A stretch of 43,980 nucleotides of DNA from Chromatiales bacterium (GTDB lineage: Bacteria; Pseudomonadota; Gammaproteobacteria; Xanthomonadales; SZUA-36). The position numbers and the translations under genes were made by a program. Below, one piece after another: positions 26,379 through 33,996 of the stretch. The notes beneath the pieces are model-generated. The model searched no databases, was not told where the DNA came from, and saw only the letters and a program-made list of their open reading frames with translations. Location of the stretch: NCBI GenBank assembly GCA_024640025.1, contig JAHEFT010000009.1, forward strand, positions 1 through 43,980. The letters run 5' to 3'. Within the stretch, counting starts at the first letter, position 1, and every line of letters begins with the position of its first letter.

Positions 26379-27548
26379 TCAGATTACCCTCACATGCATA
26401 ACACCATCGGCTTTTTCGATCTGCTTCACGATTTCCGGCGTGGGCCGGGTTTCCACGTCAATGATATTGTAAGCCACGTCACGCAGGCTCCTGTTCACCA
26501 TGTCGATGACGTTGACGTCATGGTCGGCCAACACGGACAGCACATTGCCCAGCACCCTGGGAACGTTTTCGTTCGCAAACGTAATCCGGAAACCGCCGTT
26601 CCTGGCCATCCGGGTCTGCGGGTAATTGACGGAGTTAACGATGTTGCCGTCTTCCAGGAAGTCCATCAACTGATCCGCCGCCATCACCGAACAATTCTCC
26701 TCAGCCTCGGCAGTGCTTGCCCCCAGGTGCGGGAACAACAGGCAGTCCTTCCGTCCAAGAAGCGCCGGCAGGGGAAAGTCCGTCAAGTAGCTGCTTAGCC
26801 TGCCTTCATCCAGCGCGCTGACGACGGCGTCCGCGTCAACAATTTCCTCGCGGGCGAAGTTGAGCAACCGCGCTCCGGGCTTGAATCGCAATAATGAGCT
26901 ACTGCTGATCAGGTGCCGGGTCTGTTCGATGGCCGGGACGTGCAGCGTGACGAAATCCGAAACATTGAGCAGCGCCTCCAGGCTTTCCATTTTCTCGACC
27001 CGGCTGGACAACCGCCAGGCCGCTTCCACGGACAGCGCCGGATCAAAGCCGGCAACCTTCATGCCCAGTTCCAGCGCCATATTCGCGACCATGGAACCAA
27101 TGGCACCAAGGCCCACAACGCCCAATGTCTTGCCGGCGATTTCACTGCCGCCGAACTGCTTTTTTTCCTTTTCCAGTTGCTGGGCCATCAGCGTGGAATC
27201 ACTGAGATCGGTCAGTTCCTGCACACGGTTCATCCCTTCGAAAATCCGGCGTGAGCCGAGCAACAGGGCAACGGCGACCATTTCCTTGACGGCGTTGGCA
27301 TTGGCCCCGGGCGTGTTGAAAACGACAATGCCCCGCTTGGTATAGTCGTCAACCGGGATATTGTTCACACCCGCACCGGCACGCGCTACCGCCAAAACGC
27401 TGTCCGGCACAGGTTCAGTGTGTAGTTTCTGGCTGCGCAGGATGAAGGCATCCGGCTCGGATACATCCGGGCCAACCTCGTATTGGTCCATCGGAAACCG
27501 GCTCAGGCCGATATCGGAAATTACATTATAAGTGCGTATCTTGTACAT
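26379..27548 (-). CDS. serA: D-3-phosphoglycerate dehydrogenase
   Basis: A 389-residue NAD enzyme that starts serine synthesis by oxidising 3-phosphoglycerate. The NAD-binding loop is GLGAIG (146-151). The catalytic arginine is in LLNFAREEIVD, and the histidine in FPHLGASTAEAEEN. The C-terminus (about 320-389) is an ACT domain (VLSVLADHDVNVIDMVNRS), so serine feedback is possible. This is the short form without the intervening domain of the mycobacterial enzyme. It starts six bases after the serC stop; the two form an operon producing O-phosphoserine. Confidence 0.93.
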   Translation of the reverse strand: MYKIRTYNVISDIGLSRFPMDQYEVGPDVSEPDAFILRSQKLHTEPVPDSVLAVARAGAGVNNIPVDDYTKRGIVVFNTPGANANAVKEMVAVALLLGSRRIFEGMNRVQELTDLSDSTLMAQQLEKEKKQFGGSEIAGKTLGVVGLGAIGSMVANMALELGMKVAGFDPALSVEAAWRLSSRVEKMESLEALLNVSDFVTLHVPAIEQTRHLISSSSLLRFKPGARLLNFAREEIVDADAVVSALDEGRLSSYLTDFPLPALLGRKDCLLFPHLGASTAEAEENCSVMAADQLMDFLEDGNIVNSVNYPQTRMARNGGFRITFANENVPRVLGNVLSVLADHDVNVIDMVNRSLRDVAYNIIDVETRPTPEIVKQIEKADGVMHVRVI

Positions 27549-27554
27549 GGAGAT

Positions 27555-28673
27555 TTACTTTCCTTTTACCTGTGTGTAAGCCCATTCGAGCCAGGGCATC
27601 AGTTTCCTGACGTCGTCTTCTTCTACTGTGGCGCCACACCAGATTCTCAGTCCGGCCGGCGCATCACGGTAAGCGCCGACGTCATGCGCTGCGCCTTCGG
27701 CATCCAGCAGAGACACCATGGCTTTCACTTGTTCCGCTTCGAGATCCACGGTCAGGCAGACACTCGTATTGGAGCGCTGACCAGGCTCACGGGCAAGAAA
27801 ATGAATCCAGTCACGGGCCGCAACGAAATTCTCGATCACGGCCAGGTTCCGTTCAGATCGCGCGATGGCGGCGTCAACACCGCCCATTCCCCGGACCCAG
27901 TCCAGCGCATCGAGATAATCCGCGACGCACAGCATGGAGGGCGTGTTGATCGTGGCGCCTTTGAAGATCCCTTCAATCAGCTTGCCGCCCTTGGTGAGGC
28001 GGAAAATCTTGGGCAATGGCCAAGGCGGAGTGTAGGATTCCAGCCGTTCGACAGCCCTTGGACTCAGAATCAGCATGCCGTGCGCGCCCTCCCCGCCCAG
28101 CACTTTCTGCCAGCTGTAGGTCACAACATCGAGTTTTTCCCAGGGAAGATCGATGGCGAATACCGCAGACGTGGCATCGCAAATGGTGAGCCCCTCACGG
28201 TCCGGACTGATCCAGTCTCCGTTCGGCACTTTCACGCCCGAGGTGGTGCCGTTCCACGTGAACACGATGTCATGCGAGGAATCAGCTTCTGAGAGGTCCG
28301 GAAGCTCGCCATAATCGGCCGTGAAAATCCGTGCATTTTCGAGTTTCAGCTGCTGGGTAATGTCCACCAGCCAGCCCTTGCCGAAAGATTCCCAGGCGAA
28401 CACATCCACGGGCCGCGCCCCGAGCATGGACCAGAGCGCCATCTCAACCGCACCGGTATCCGAGGCGGGCACAACACCCACCAGGTAACCTTCAGGCAAG
28501 CCGAGCAACTCCGCGGTATCCGCGCAGGCCCTCCCCAGTACGTTTTTGCCCAGGGCCGACCGGTGCGACCGGCCAAGCGTTTCAAGGGACAAATTGCTCA
28601 CATTGTATCCAGGCCTTTTACTGCAGGGTCCGGAAGAAAAATTCGGGTTGGCCGGTCTTGCGACAGGTTTCAT
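27555..28673 (-). CDS. serC: Phosphoserine aminotransferase
   Basis: A 372-residue PLP enzyme turning 3-phosphohydroxypyruvate into O-phosphoserine. The PLP lysine is K190 in [26 protein letters not shown] at the N-terminus and GRSHRS are typical of the second SerC type found in alphaproteobacteria and Methanosarcina, not the E. coli type. AGAGG a few bases before the ATG supports the start. serA follows after six bases. No serB is in the window, so O-phosphoserine either goes to a phosphatase elsewhere or is used directly. Confidence 0.92.
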   Translation of the reverse strand: MKPVARPANPNFSSGPCSKRPGYNVSNLSLETLGRSHRSALGKNVLGRACADTAELLGLPEGYLVGVVPASDTGAVEMALWSMLGARPVDVFAWESFGKGWLVDITQQLKLENARIFTADYGELPDLSEADSSHDIVFTWNGTTSGVKVPNGDWISPDREGLTICDATSAVFAIDLPWEKLDVVTYSWQKVLGGEGAHGMLILSPRAVERLESYTPPWPLPKIFRLTKGGKLIEGIFKGATINTPSMLCVADYLDALDWVRGMGGVDAAIARSERNLAVIENFVAARDWIHFLAREPGQRSNTSVCLTVDLEAEQVKAMVSLLDAEGAAHDVGAYRDAPAGLRIWCGATVEEDDVRKLMPWLEWAYTQVKGK

Positions 28674-28698
28674 GGTTTCCTCTCTGGCTTTTATGTTT

Positions 28699-28721
28699 AC
28701 CGGGTGATTGCCCGGTTTTTT
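28699..28721 (+). terminator. Plus-strand intrinsic terminator upstream of serC
   Basis: Stem ACCGGG / CCCGGT with a 6-base loop (28699-28716), followed by TTTTTT on the plus strand (28716-28721). No plus-strand gene lies upstream for several kilobases, so it would end antisense transcription coming from within serC. On the minus strand the same stem is followed by an A-rich tract and would not terminate. Confidence 0.6.
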
Positions 28722-28747
28722 GGAAGCGGGTAGTTTCGCTCAAACGC

Positions 28748-28764
28748 GGGCTGATAACCAGCCC
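28748..28764 (-). terminator. Hairpin after the aminotransferase gene
   Basis: Stem GGGCTG / CAGCCC with a 5-base loop, six bases after the stop of the aminotransferase at 28770. The tract that follows on the minus strand (GCGTTTG) is a weak U-run, so termination may be partial. Confidence 0.4.
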
Positions 28765-28769
28765 CGAAA

Positions 28770-29990
28770 TCACGGTTCAAGCGATTCCAGAACTTCCTCC
28801 ATCCGTTCAAATACAACTGTCATTTTTCTCTCGTCAGGGAGCGTGGTGATCCTGAAATGATTCCTGTACGGCACGTTAAAACTGCTGCCGGGAGCGATCA
28901 ACACATGCTTCTTCTCCAGTAATTCCAGGGCGAAGCGCTGGTCATTGAAACCCGGAATCACCTCGGGATTCACGCTGGGAAACGCGTACATGGCGCCATC
29001 CGGCGCCTGCAAATCAAGGAACCGGCTTTTCTTTACTCCTTCGATGACCGCCTTGCGGGACTGGTACAGCCGGCCGCCGGGTTTGGTCAACTCGCGAACG
29101 CTCTGGTAACCGCCCAAAGCCGTCTGCACCGCCCATTGCCCCGGCACGTTGGCGCACAGGCGCAGGGACGCCAGCAGCTCCACCGCGTGCATGTACTCCC
29201 TGGCGTTTTCCCTTTCACCGCTGAACGTCACCCAGCCGACCCGGTAGCCACAGGCACGATAGATTTTGGAAAGGCCGTTAAAAGTCGCGCACAGGGTTTC
29301 ATGGACCAGGGTCGCAAGGGGAACATGCTCCGCTCCGTCGTACAGCATCTGGTCGTAAATTTCATCCGCGAAAACAATGATCTGCGCCTCTTCGGCGATC
29401 CTGACGATGTCCTGCAGCAATTCCAGGGGATAGACCGCGCCGGTCGGGTTATTGGGGTTGATCAGCACTATGCCCCGTGTTCGCGGCGTAATCAGGCTAC
29501 GTATCTCCTCCGGATCCGGCAGGAATTGATTGTCCGGCTTGCAGTTGTAATAAACCGGGGCTCCATGGTTCAGCGAGACCGCGGCGCTCCAGAGCGGGTA
29601 ATCCGGGCTGGGCACCAGCAACTCGTCTCCGCTGTTGAGCAGCGCTCTTAGCACGAAATCGATACATTCACTGACTCCGTTGCCCATGAATACATCATCG
29701 GCCGTGACATCCAGCACCCCCCGGTCCTGCTGCTGCATCACAACCGCTTCACGGGCCGGAAATATACCCTTCTGGTGGCAGTACGCTTCGCTTTGCCCAA
29801 GATTCTCGATCATGGCCAGGCGCATGGTTTCAGGAGTCCGGTATCCAAACAGGCCCGGGTTGCCGATATTCAGGGAAATGATTTCGTATCCCTGCCGCTC
29901 CAGTTGCGTGGCCCGATGCGCCAGTTCTCCTCGTATTTCATAGCGTACGCCTTCAAGAATATGGTTGGTTTGAATAGATGCCTTGCCCAC
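28770..29990 (-). CDS. alaA: AlaA-type glutamate-pyruvate aminotransferase
   Basis: A 406-residue PLP aminotransferase of fold type I, the length of E. coli AlaA (405, from memory), which makes alanine from pyruvate and glutamate. The blocks LNIGNPGLFGYRTP, the INPNNPTGAVYP motif, the DEIYDQMLYDG loop and the PLP lysine (K242, in FNGLSKIYRACGYRVGW) match. The frame extends to a TTG at 30011, but GTG 29990 is preferred: GGAAGA lies 6 bases before it, and a predicted promoter would start transcription near 30012. It is transcribed away from the cysteine leader and shares its promoter region. Confidence 0.85.
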   Translation of the reverse strand: MGKASIQTNHILEGVRYEIRGELAHRATQLERQGYEIISLNIGNPGLFGYRTPETMRLAMIENLGQSEAYCHQKGIFPAREAVVMQQQDRGVLDVTADDVFMGNGVSECIDFVLRALLNSGDELLVPSPDYPLWSAAVSLNHGAPVYYNCKPDNQFLPDPEEIRSLITPRTRGIVLINPNNPTGAVYPLELLQDIVRIAEEAQIIVFADEIYDQMLYDGAEHVPLATLVHETLCATFNGLSKIYRACGYRVGWVTFSGERENAREYMHAVELLASLRLCANVPGQWAVQTALGGYQSVRELTKPGGRLYQSRKAVIEGVKKSRFLDLQAPDGAMYAFPSVNPEVIPGFNDQRFALELLEKKHVLIAPGSSFNVPYRNHFRITTLPDERKMTVVFERMEEVLESLEP

Positions 29991-30018
29991 GGTTAATCTT
30001 CCAGGTGTCAATTAAACG

Positions 30019-30046
30019 AGAATACATCAATCGTTGACAGGTGCAA
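30019..30046 (-). promoter_or_regulatory. Candidate promoter of the AlaA-type gene
   Basis: Minus-strand -35 TTGCAC (30046-30041) and -10 TATTCT (30024-30019) are separated by 16 bases. The predicted start is near 30012, leaving a 22-base leader with GGAAGA before GTG 29990. It overlaps the -35 of the divergent cysteine leader promoter. Confidence 0.4.
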
Positions 30047-30063
30047 TTGACACAGGCTAGTCT
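30034..30063 (+). promoter_or_regulatory. Candidate promoter of the cysteine leader and cysteine synthase gene
   Basis: Perfect -35 TTGACA at 30034-30039, 18-base spacer, and a weak -10 TAGTCT at 30058-30063. The predicted start falls on or next to 30070, the first base of the leader peptide ATG. A second TTGACA (30047-30052) has no suitable -10. Confidence 0.5.
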
Positions 30064-30069
30064 GCAGTC

Positions 30070-30159
30070 ATGAAATTTCAATCCCGCCACGTGTGTATGT
30101 GTAACTGTTGCGCCTGTATGCGCAATTGCCTGCCGCGCGGTGCCTTTTCCAAGCTTTAA
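30070..30159 (+). CDS. Cys-rich leader peptide (29 residues), too short for ordinary gene finding
   Basis: An ATG-initiated frame of 29 codons ending TAA at 30157-30159. Residues 9-20 read CMCNCCACMRNC: six cysteine codons (C9, C11, C13, C14, C16, C20) within 12 positions. It lies between a TTGACA-type promoter and a cysteine synthase family gene, with an intrinsic terminator between. That is the layout of an attenuator leader in which ribosome stalling at Cys codons reports cysteine starvation. No ribosome binding site precedes the ATG, and the predicted transcription start coincides with it, so translation may be leaderless. Alternatives are a small Cys-rich protein binding metal, or chance; the match between codon content and downstream gene makes chance unlikely. 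Confidence 0.75.
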   Translation: MKFQSRHVCMCNCCACMRNCLPRGAFSKL

Positions 30160-30187
30160 TCACGATCTGAAATACCAAAAGGACCTA

Positions 30188-30218
30188 CCGCAACGGCAAG
30201 CCGGGGCGGAAGTTTTTT
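30188..30218 (+). terminator. Intrinsic terminator inside the cysteine synthase leader (attenuator)
   Basis: CCGC (30188-30191) pairs with GCGG (30206-30209), and CGG(C) (30194-30197) with (G)CCG (30200-30203), separated by a tandem A-G mismatch; the loop is CAAG. Six T follow at 30213-30218, three bases after the stem. It stands 28 bases after the leader peptide stop and 43 bases before the structural gene. TTGCC inside the leader frame (30126-30130) can pair with GGCAA (30195-30199) in the terminator stem, giving one possible antiterminator contact. Confidence 0.65.
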
Positions 30219-30260
30219 ACCTGTGTCCCGGTCTAGATACAAAACCGGAGAGATACAAAA

Positions 30261-31307
30261 ATGAGTCTGAACACGAGCTTACATGCACTGATTGACCCGG
30301 ACCCGGGCCAGGACCACGCGGGCAGCCGGGACGTTCCGGTATCCCCTACGACCCCGGAATCACGCGCCCGCAGGGTATACAACAATGTCGCCGACCTGAT
30401 CGCCGACCCGGAAAATCCGACTCCGATGATCCGGCTGAGTGAACGCTTCAATCCGTATCCAGGCTTTGACATTTACGTGAAGCTGGAAAGGAACAACCCC
30501 TTCGGTTCGATCAAGGACCGGACGGCCCTGTACCTCCTCAACGGCACCATCCTGGAAGACGGCCAGGTACTGACCGAGCCGACCGCCGGCAACACGGGCA
30601 TTGCATTGGCGGCCCTGGCCAATGCCCGCGGCATCCCCATCGAGCTCGCGCTGCCGGAGGGCACGCCGGAAGAGAAAAAGGCCTTGCTGCGCTTCCTGGG
30701 CGCAGAACTGCTCGAAGTGGAAGATGACTTGTGCCCTATCTTTCCAACCGAAGGGGCCCGTGGCGTGGTCAAAAGCCTGGTGGAGAGCGCTGCGTTCGAC
30801 GGCCGGTATGTCAGCCCGAACCAGTATGAAAACCTGCTCAATGTCGAGGCGCACTATCGCACGACCGGACCCGAGATCTGGAACCAGACAGAAGGTAAAA
30901 TTGATTACTTTTTCGCCGCCTTCGGCACTTGCGGAACGATCACCGGGGTAGCCAGATACCTGAAGGAACGCAAACCCGACGTGAAAATTATCGGCGTCGA
31001 ACCTTCTTCCAGGCAACATAAGCTCTCCGGCATTAAGAAAATTACCAACCTGCCGGAGGAACACCAGCCAAAAATCCTGGACTATTCACTGATCGACGAG
31101 ATCATCGCCGTCGAAGACCGCGATGCTTTCCAGGCCGGTATCCGCCTGGCCCGCACCGAAGGCATCATGGTTGGGCCAACCACCGGCGCCTTGCTCCATG
31201 CCGCAAACCAGATTGGTGCAGCATCAAGTGGAACCGCAGTCGTAATTTCACCAGACGATGCAACAAAATACATCAGCGCCTACGCTGACTACCTGGAAGA
31301 GGATTAA
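30261..31307 (+). CDS. Cysteine synthase / cystathionine beta-synthase family PLP enzyme
   Basis: A 348-residue fold type II PLP enzyme of the CysK/CysM family, expected to replace the side-chain leaving group of an activated serine with sulfide. The PLP lysine is K85 in NNPFGSIKDRTA. Two active-site loops are unusual: the substrate loop reads EPTAGNTG (normally TSGNTG), and the phosphate-binding loop reads FGTCGTITG (normally GTGGT). An N-terminal extension of about 40 residues precedes the core. Whether it uses O-acetylserine, O-phosphoserine or homocysteine partners cannot be read from sequence; serC and serA nearby make O-phosphoserine plausible. GGAG ten bases before the ATG marks the start. 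The Cys-rich leader and terminator upstream imply control by cysteine supply. Confidence 0.85.
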   Translation: MSLNTSLHALIDPDPGQDHAGSRDVPVSPTTPESRARRVYNNVADLIADPENPTPMIRLSERFNPYPGFDIYVKLERNNPFGSIKDRTALYLLNGTILEDGQVLTEPTAGNTGIALAALANARGIPIELALPEGTPEEKKALLRFLGAELLEVEDDLCPIFPTEGARGVVKSLVESAAFDGRYVSPNQYENLLNVEAHYRTTGPEIWNQTEGKIDYFFAAFGTCGTITGVARYLKERKPDVKIIGVEPSSRQHKLSGIKKITNLPEEHQPKILDYSLIDEIIAVEDRDAFQAGIRLARTEGIMVGPTTGALLHAANQIGAASSGTAVVISPDDATKYISAYADYLEED

Positions 31308-31334
31308 CCGGTACCGGGGCGGCTGTTGCCGGCC

Positions 31335-32570
31335 TCAGCAGTCCGCCATCAAGTCGAGCATCCTTAAAAGAAAAATGTGACCGGTTTGGCGCGGCATGGT
31401 GCCGCTTCCGCACGCCGTTTCTCCAAAGACCAGTGAACCCTTTTTCCCCGCCGCAGATGCTGCGTATAGCAGGGCCGGAACCGGATCCGCCGTATGCGCC
31501 CCGGTGTTGCAGTCGGTGCTGTGATCTGCCGATATTGCGATATTGACGTTCGCTTTCACCAGCGTTTTCAGCGCTGCGTCAACACGCTCCAGGAAGTGTT
31601 TCTTGCCCTCGGGATCCTGGTCATGGGAAAAAATATCGGGGGCCTTGATGTGTATGTATACCAGATCATGACGCTCCAGCGCTGCCAGGGCGGCGGCCAT
31701 TTTTGCCGGCAGATCAGTGTCAATATCCGCGGTAAATCCGGGCTTCGTAATCACTTCGAAACCCAGGGCTTTCGCCAGTCCGATCACTGTATTGCAACCG
31801 GCTACAAGCGCTGCGCTGATTCCACGGTCCTTGACGACATTTTCCAGCGCCAGAGCGGCGCCGGCGCCGCGTGTGATCACACCGTTCGCGGGCAACTTTC
31901 CGGCCTCGCTGCGGGCAAGATTGAATGGATGTCGGGATAGCCGCTGATGTGTGATGTCCACGAATTGATTTATTTTCCGTGCGGTCAAATCCGCCGCGTC
32001 ATGTTTCGGCAAACAGGTCTTTACAAAGCCAGGCATACCCCTGTCTCCCGGGTCCGTGTCCGTGACACCAGGGTCGAGTCCCGGCCCCGATAGCACCAGA
32101 ACGCAGCGATGCTGGTCGGTGGGAATCAGCTCGGCCGATACACCGTCTCCGAGGTCGAGAGGCGTCAGGGCGGCCGCCAGTTCTGAGGTGTCGGTGCGGA
32201 TGCGCCCGGCCCGACGGTCCACGACGGCAAGTTTTCCAGCCTGCTCCTGCAGAGTGCAAAAATTTGCGCGTATGGCAATATCACCAGGCTTGAGATCCCG
32301 GCCGGCACCGGATGCTTCTACCGGACCGCGCTTCAGACGGTCCACAACTGCAGGCAGGACACCCAGCAATGTGCCGCAACCCGTGTGCGTATTTGGCACT
32401 TTACCGGATTTTTCCGGGTCGACCAGGCCATACAGACCGGACCCGGCCAACTGATCCATCACCGGGGTGCTTGCAGCCTCGAGCGGAGTCAAACCGCCCA
32501 GCAGGGGCGCAGGTAAATCTCCCAGGCCGTCCAGGATCAACAGGACGCTTTTTTGAAAATGTTTGCTCAA
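31335..32570 (-). CDS. Archaeal-type phosphoglycerate mutase relative (alkaline phosphatase superfamily)
   Basis: A 411-residue member of the ApgM-like group (COG3635 type). It begins with the metal-binding LILDGLGDLP (D14) and the GGLTPLEAASTPVMDQLA block, and carries later metal ligands in ISADHSTDCNTGAH and KAPDIFSHDQDP. The nucleophile region is divergent: by eye the family's PGSDTAHL-type loop aligns with PNTHTGCGTLLG (59-70), replacing the serine nucleophile with T61. It may therefore be a phosphatase or a different phosphotransferase and not a true mutase. TTG 32570 is seven bases after the 2-phosphoglycerate kinase stop and has only a weak ribosome binding site, so translation is probably coupled. 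Confidence 0.78.
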   Translation of the reverse strand: MSKHFQKSVLLILDGLGDLPAPLLGGLTPLEAASTPVMDQLAGSGLYGLVDPEKSGKVPNTHTGCGTLLGVLPAVVDRLKRGPVEASGAGRDLKPGDIAIRANFCTLQEQAGKLAVVDRRAGRIRTDTSELAAALTPLDLGDGVSAELIPTDQHRCVLVLSGPGLDPGVTDTDPGDRGMPGFVKTCLPKHDAADLTARKINQFVDITHQRLSRHPFNLARSEAGKLPANGVITRGAGAALALENVVKDRGISAALVAGCNTVIGLAKALGFEVITKPGFTADIDTDLPAKMAAALAALERHDLVYIHIKAPDIFSHDQDPEGKKHFLERVDAALKTLVKANVNIAISADHSTDCNTGAHTADPVPALLYAASAAGKKGSLVFGETACGSGTMPRQTGHIFLLRMLDLMADC

Positions 32571-32577
32571 ACCGTTT

Positions 32578-33837
32578 TCAATTAATTAATTGCGGAACAA
32601 GGCGATTCCAGGGAACCTGCTCTGCCTGTTCTTCCAGCTGATCGACGACGACTCCAAAAATGCTGTTGGGTGTGCCGTCAAAGTGCCGGCCGAGTACATC
32701 GACCACCTGAAGAATGCATTGGTGTATGGTTTTCTCCTTCTCATCGTTGGTGATAATCGGGACATTGCAACGATCTGCTTCCGACAACAGAAAAGATTGC
32801 AGGCTCCAGACCGACTCGAATTTGCTCAGATACCGCTTGGCCCGGCGCTGCGGCACCTCTGCACCCCTCCCGCGCAAACGGGATTTGAGCTCTTTGGGCT
32901 TGAGCACTGCCAGCGTCACGTGCGCGGCGATAGCGTCCGTGTCCGCGCCCGTCGGCAAGCGCAAAAGGAGGTCCGGATGCGCGTGTACCCCTTCAAGAAT
33001 CATCGGCACGCATTCCTCGATGGCGCGCTGCAGAACCGCCTCGCAAGGGATGGCGAGCAGGTCGGCCTGGCTCCGGTACCCATCGGCCACCAGTTGATCC
33101 TTGTCACGGTTCTCGATGTCCTGGATTGGCAGCACCTGCCACGCATTGAACGACGACGTGTGCAATACCGGAAGCAAACGGTCGGGGATCATCATGCGCA
33201 TGACTTCCCGTAACATGTCGGTGGACTGGATCCGCACGATATCGAGTACATGAGCGATTTCAGTCGCCAGCGTACTCTTGCCGGAGCCGACCGTTCCACA
33301 AATCAGCAACAGGAGCGGTTGCGCACTGCGCTGATATTCCGACCAGACAAGGTATCGTTTTGCTGCCTTTTTTGACACCTCCTGTTGCAGGCAAAGATAG
33401 GTCAGAAAGCCTAACTGGCTGGTGCTTATTTTGCTTGTGCCGGAAGCCAGCAACTGATCGTAGATCATGGCCGTGATATTCTCGGATTTTTCCGCTTTCA
33501 TGCCACTGGCCTGTAAATGTCTCTCGTGCCTTCCCCTGGAAAATGAACTGACCGTACCGCTCTTGCTGTGTACCTGTATTTTGGCGAGGCCCGCAATCGG
33601 CAGGCGATAAGGCTCGAGTGCTTCCAGGTGTCCGCGTTTTTCCAGTAAGCGGCATACATTCGAGTGAATACTGGTGGTTGTAACTTCTGGCTTATCAGAA
33701 AGTTCCTCACGCACCACGGTCGCCAGGTCCAGGGCATCCTCGAATGAAAGGCCGGCATCGAGAAGGCTACGTATCAGTATCCCCCGGAGAAACGGGACTC
33801 GCGTATTCTCGTGCTTTTTGATGACAACGGTTTTCAT
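32578..33837 (-). CDS. 2-phosphoglycerate kinase (archaeal type) with N-terminal ATP-cone
   Basis: A 419-residue protein matching archaeal 2-phosphoglycerate kinase, which phosphorylates 2-phosphoglycerate to 2,3-bisphosphoglycerate as the first step to the methanogen solute cyclic 2,3-diphosphoglycerate. Residues 1-95 resemble an ATP-cone (VPFLRGILIRSLLDAGL). The kinase domain has Walker A GTVGSGKST (181-189), an IQSTDMLREVMR lid-like segment and LEGVHAHPDLL. Such genes are unusual outside archaea, so horizontal origin is possible, although base composition looks like the neighbours. It is transcribed with the phosphomutase relative (7-base gap) and is divergent from the PPK2 gene. No clear ribosome binding site precedes ATG 33837. 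Confidence 0.8.
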   Translation of the reverse strand: MKTVVIKKHENTRVPFLRGILIRSLLDAGLSFEDALDLATVVREELSDKPEVTTTSIHSNVCRLLEKRGHLEALEPYRLPIAGLAKIQVHSKSGTVSSFSRGRHERHLQASGMKAEKSENITAMIYDQLLASGTSKISTSQLGFLTYLCLQQEVSKKAAKRYLVWSEYQRSAQPLLLLICGTVGSGKSTLATEIAHVLDIVRIQSTDMLREVMRMMIPDRLLPVLHTSSFNAWQVLPIQDIENRDKDQLVADGYRSQADLLAIPCEAVLQRAIEECVPMILEGVHAHPDLLLRLPTGADTDAIAAHVTLAVLKPKELKSRLRGRGAEVPQRRAKRYLSKFESVWSLQSFLLSEADRCNVPIITNDEKEKTIHQCILQVVDVLGRHFDGTPNSIFGVVVDQLEEQAEQVPWNRLVPQLIN

Positions 33838-33996
33838 CGGGTAGTGGCGGCTTCCTGCTTGATCTGAGTCACGGAATTATCTGTGGTTTATACTATTCGA
33901 AGCAAGCTTGGTTGTTTCCACGCGGCTATCCTCCACGACTGTGATATCTTTGCCTGCTATTGATCAAACCTTTAAATTACCGGAGAAACCACTTCT

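Noticed and set aside
29991-30011. TTG at 30011 as the aminotransferase start
   Set aside because: GTG 29990 has GGAAGA at good spacing and gives the family's usual length; the TTG sits at the predicted transcription start.
31308-31334. GC-rich symmetry CCGGTACCGG after the cysteine synthase gene as a terminator
   Set aside because: There is no loop of usable size and no T-tract on either strand.
31335-33837. Recent horizontal transfer from archaea of the kinase/phosphomutase pair
   Set aside because: No flanking repeats, integrase or tRNA, and base composition looks like the neighbours; an old transfer remains possible but cannot be shown here.
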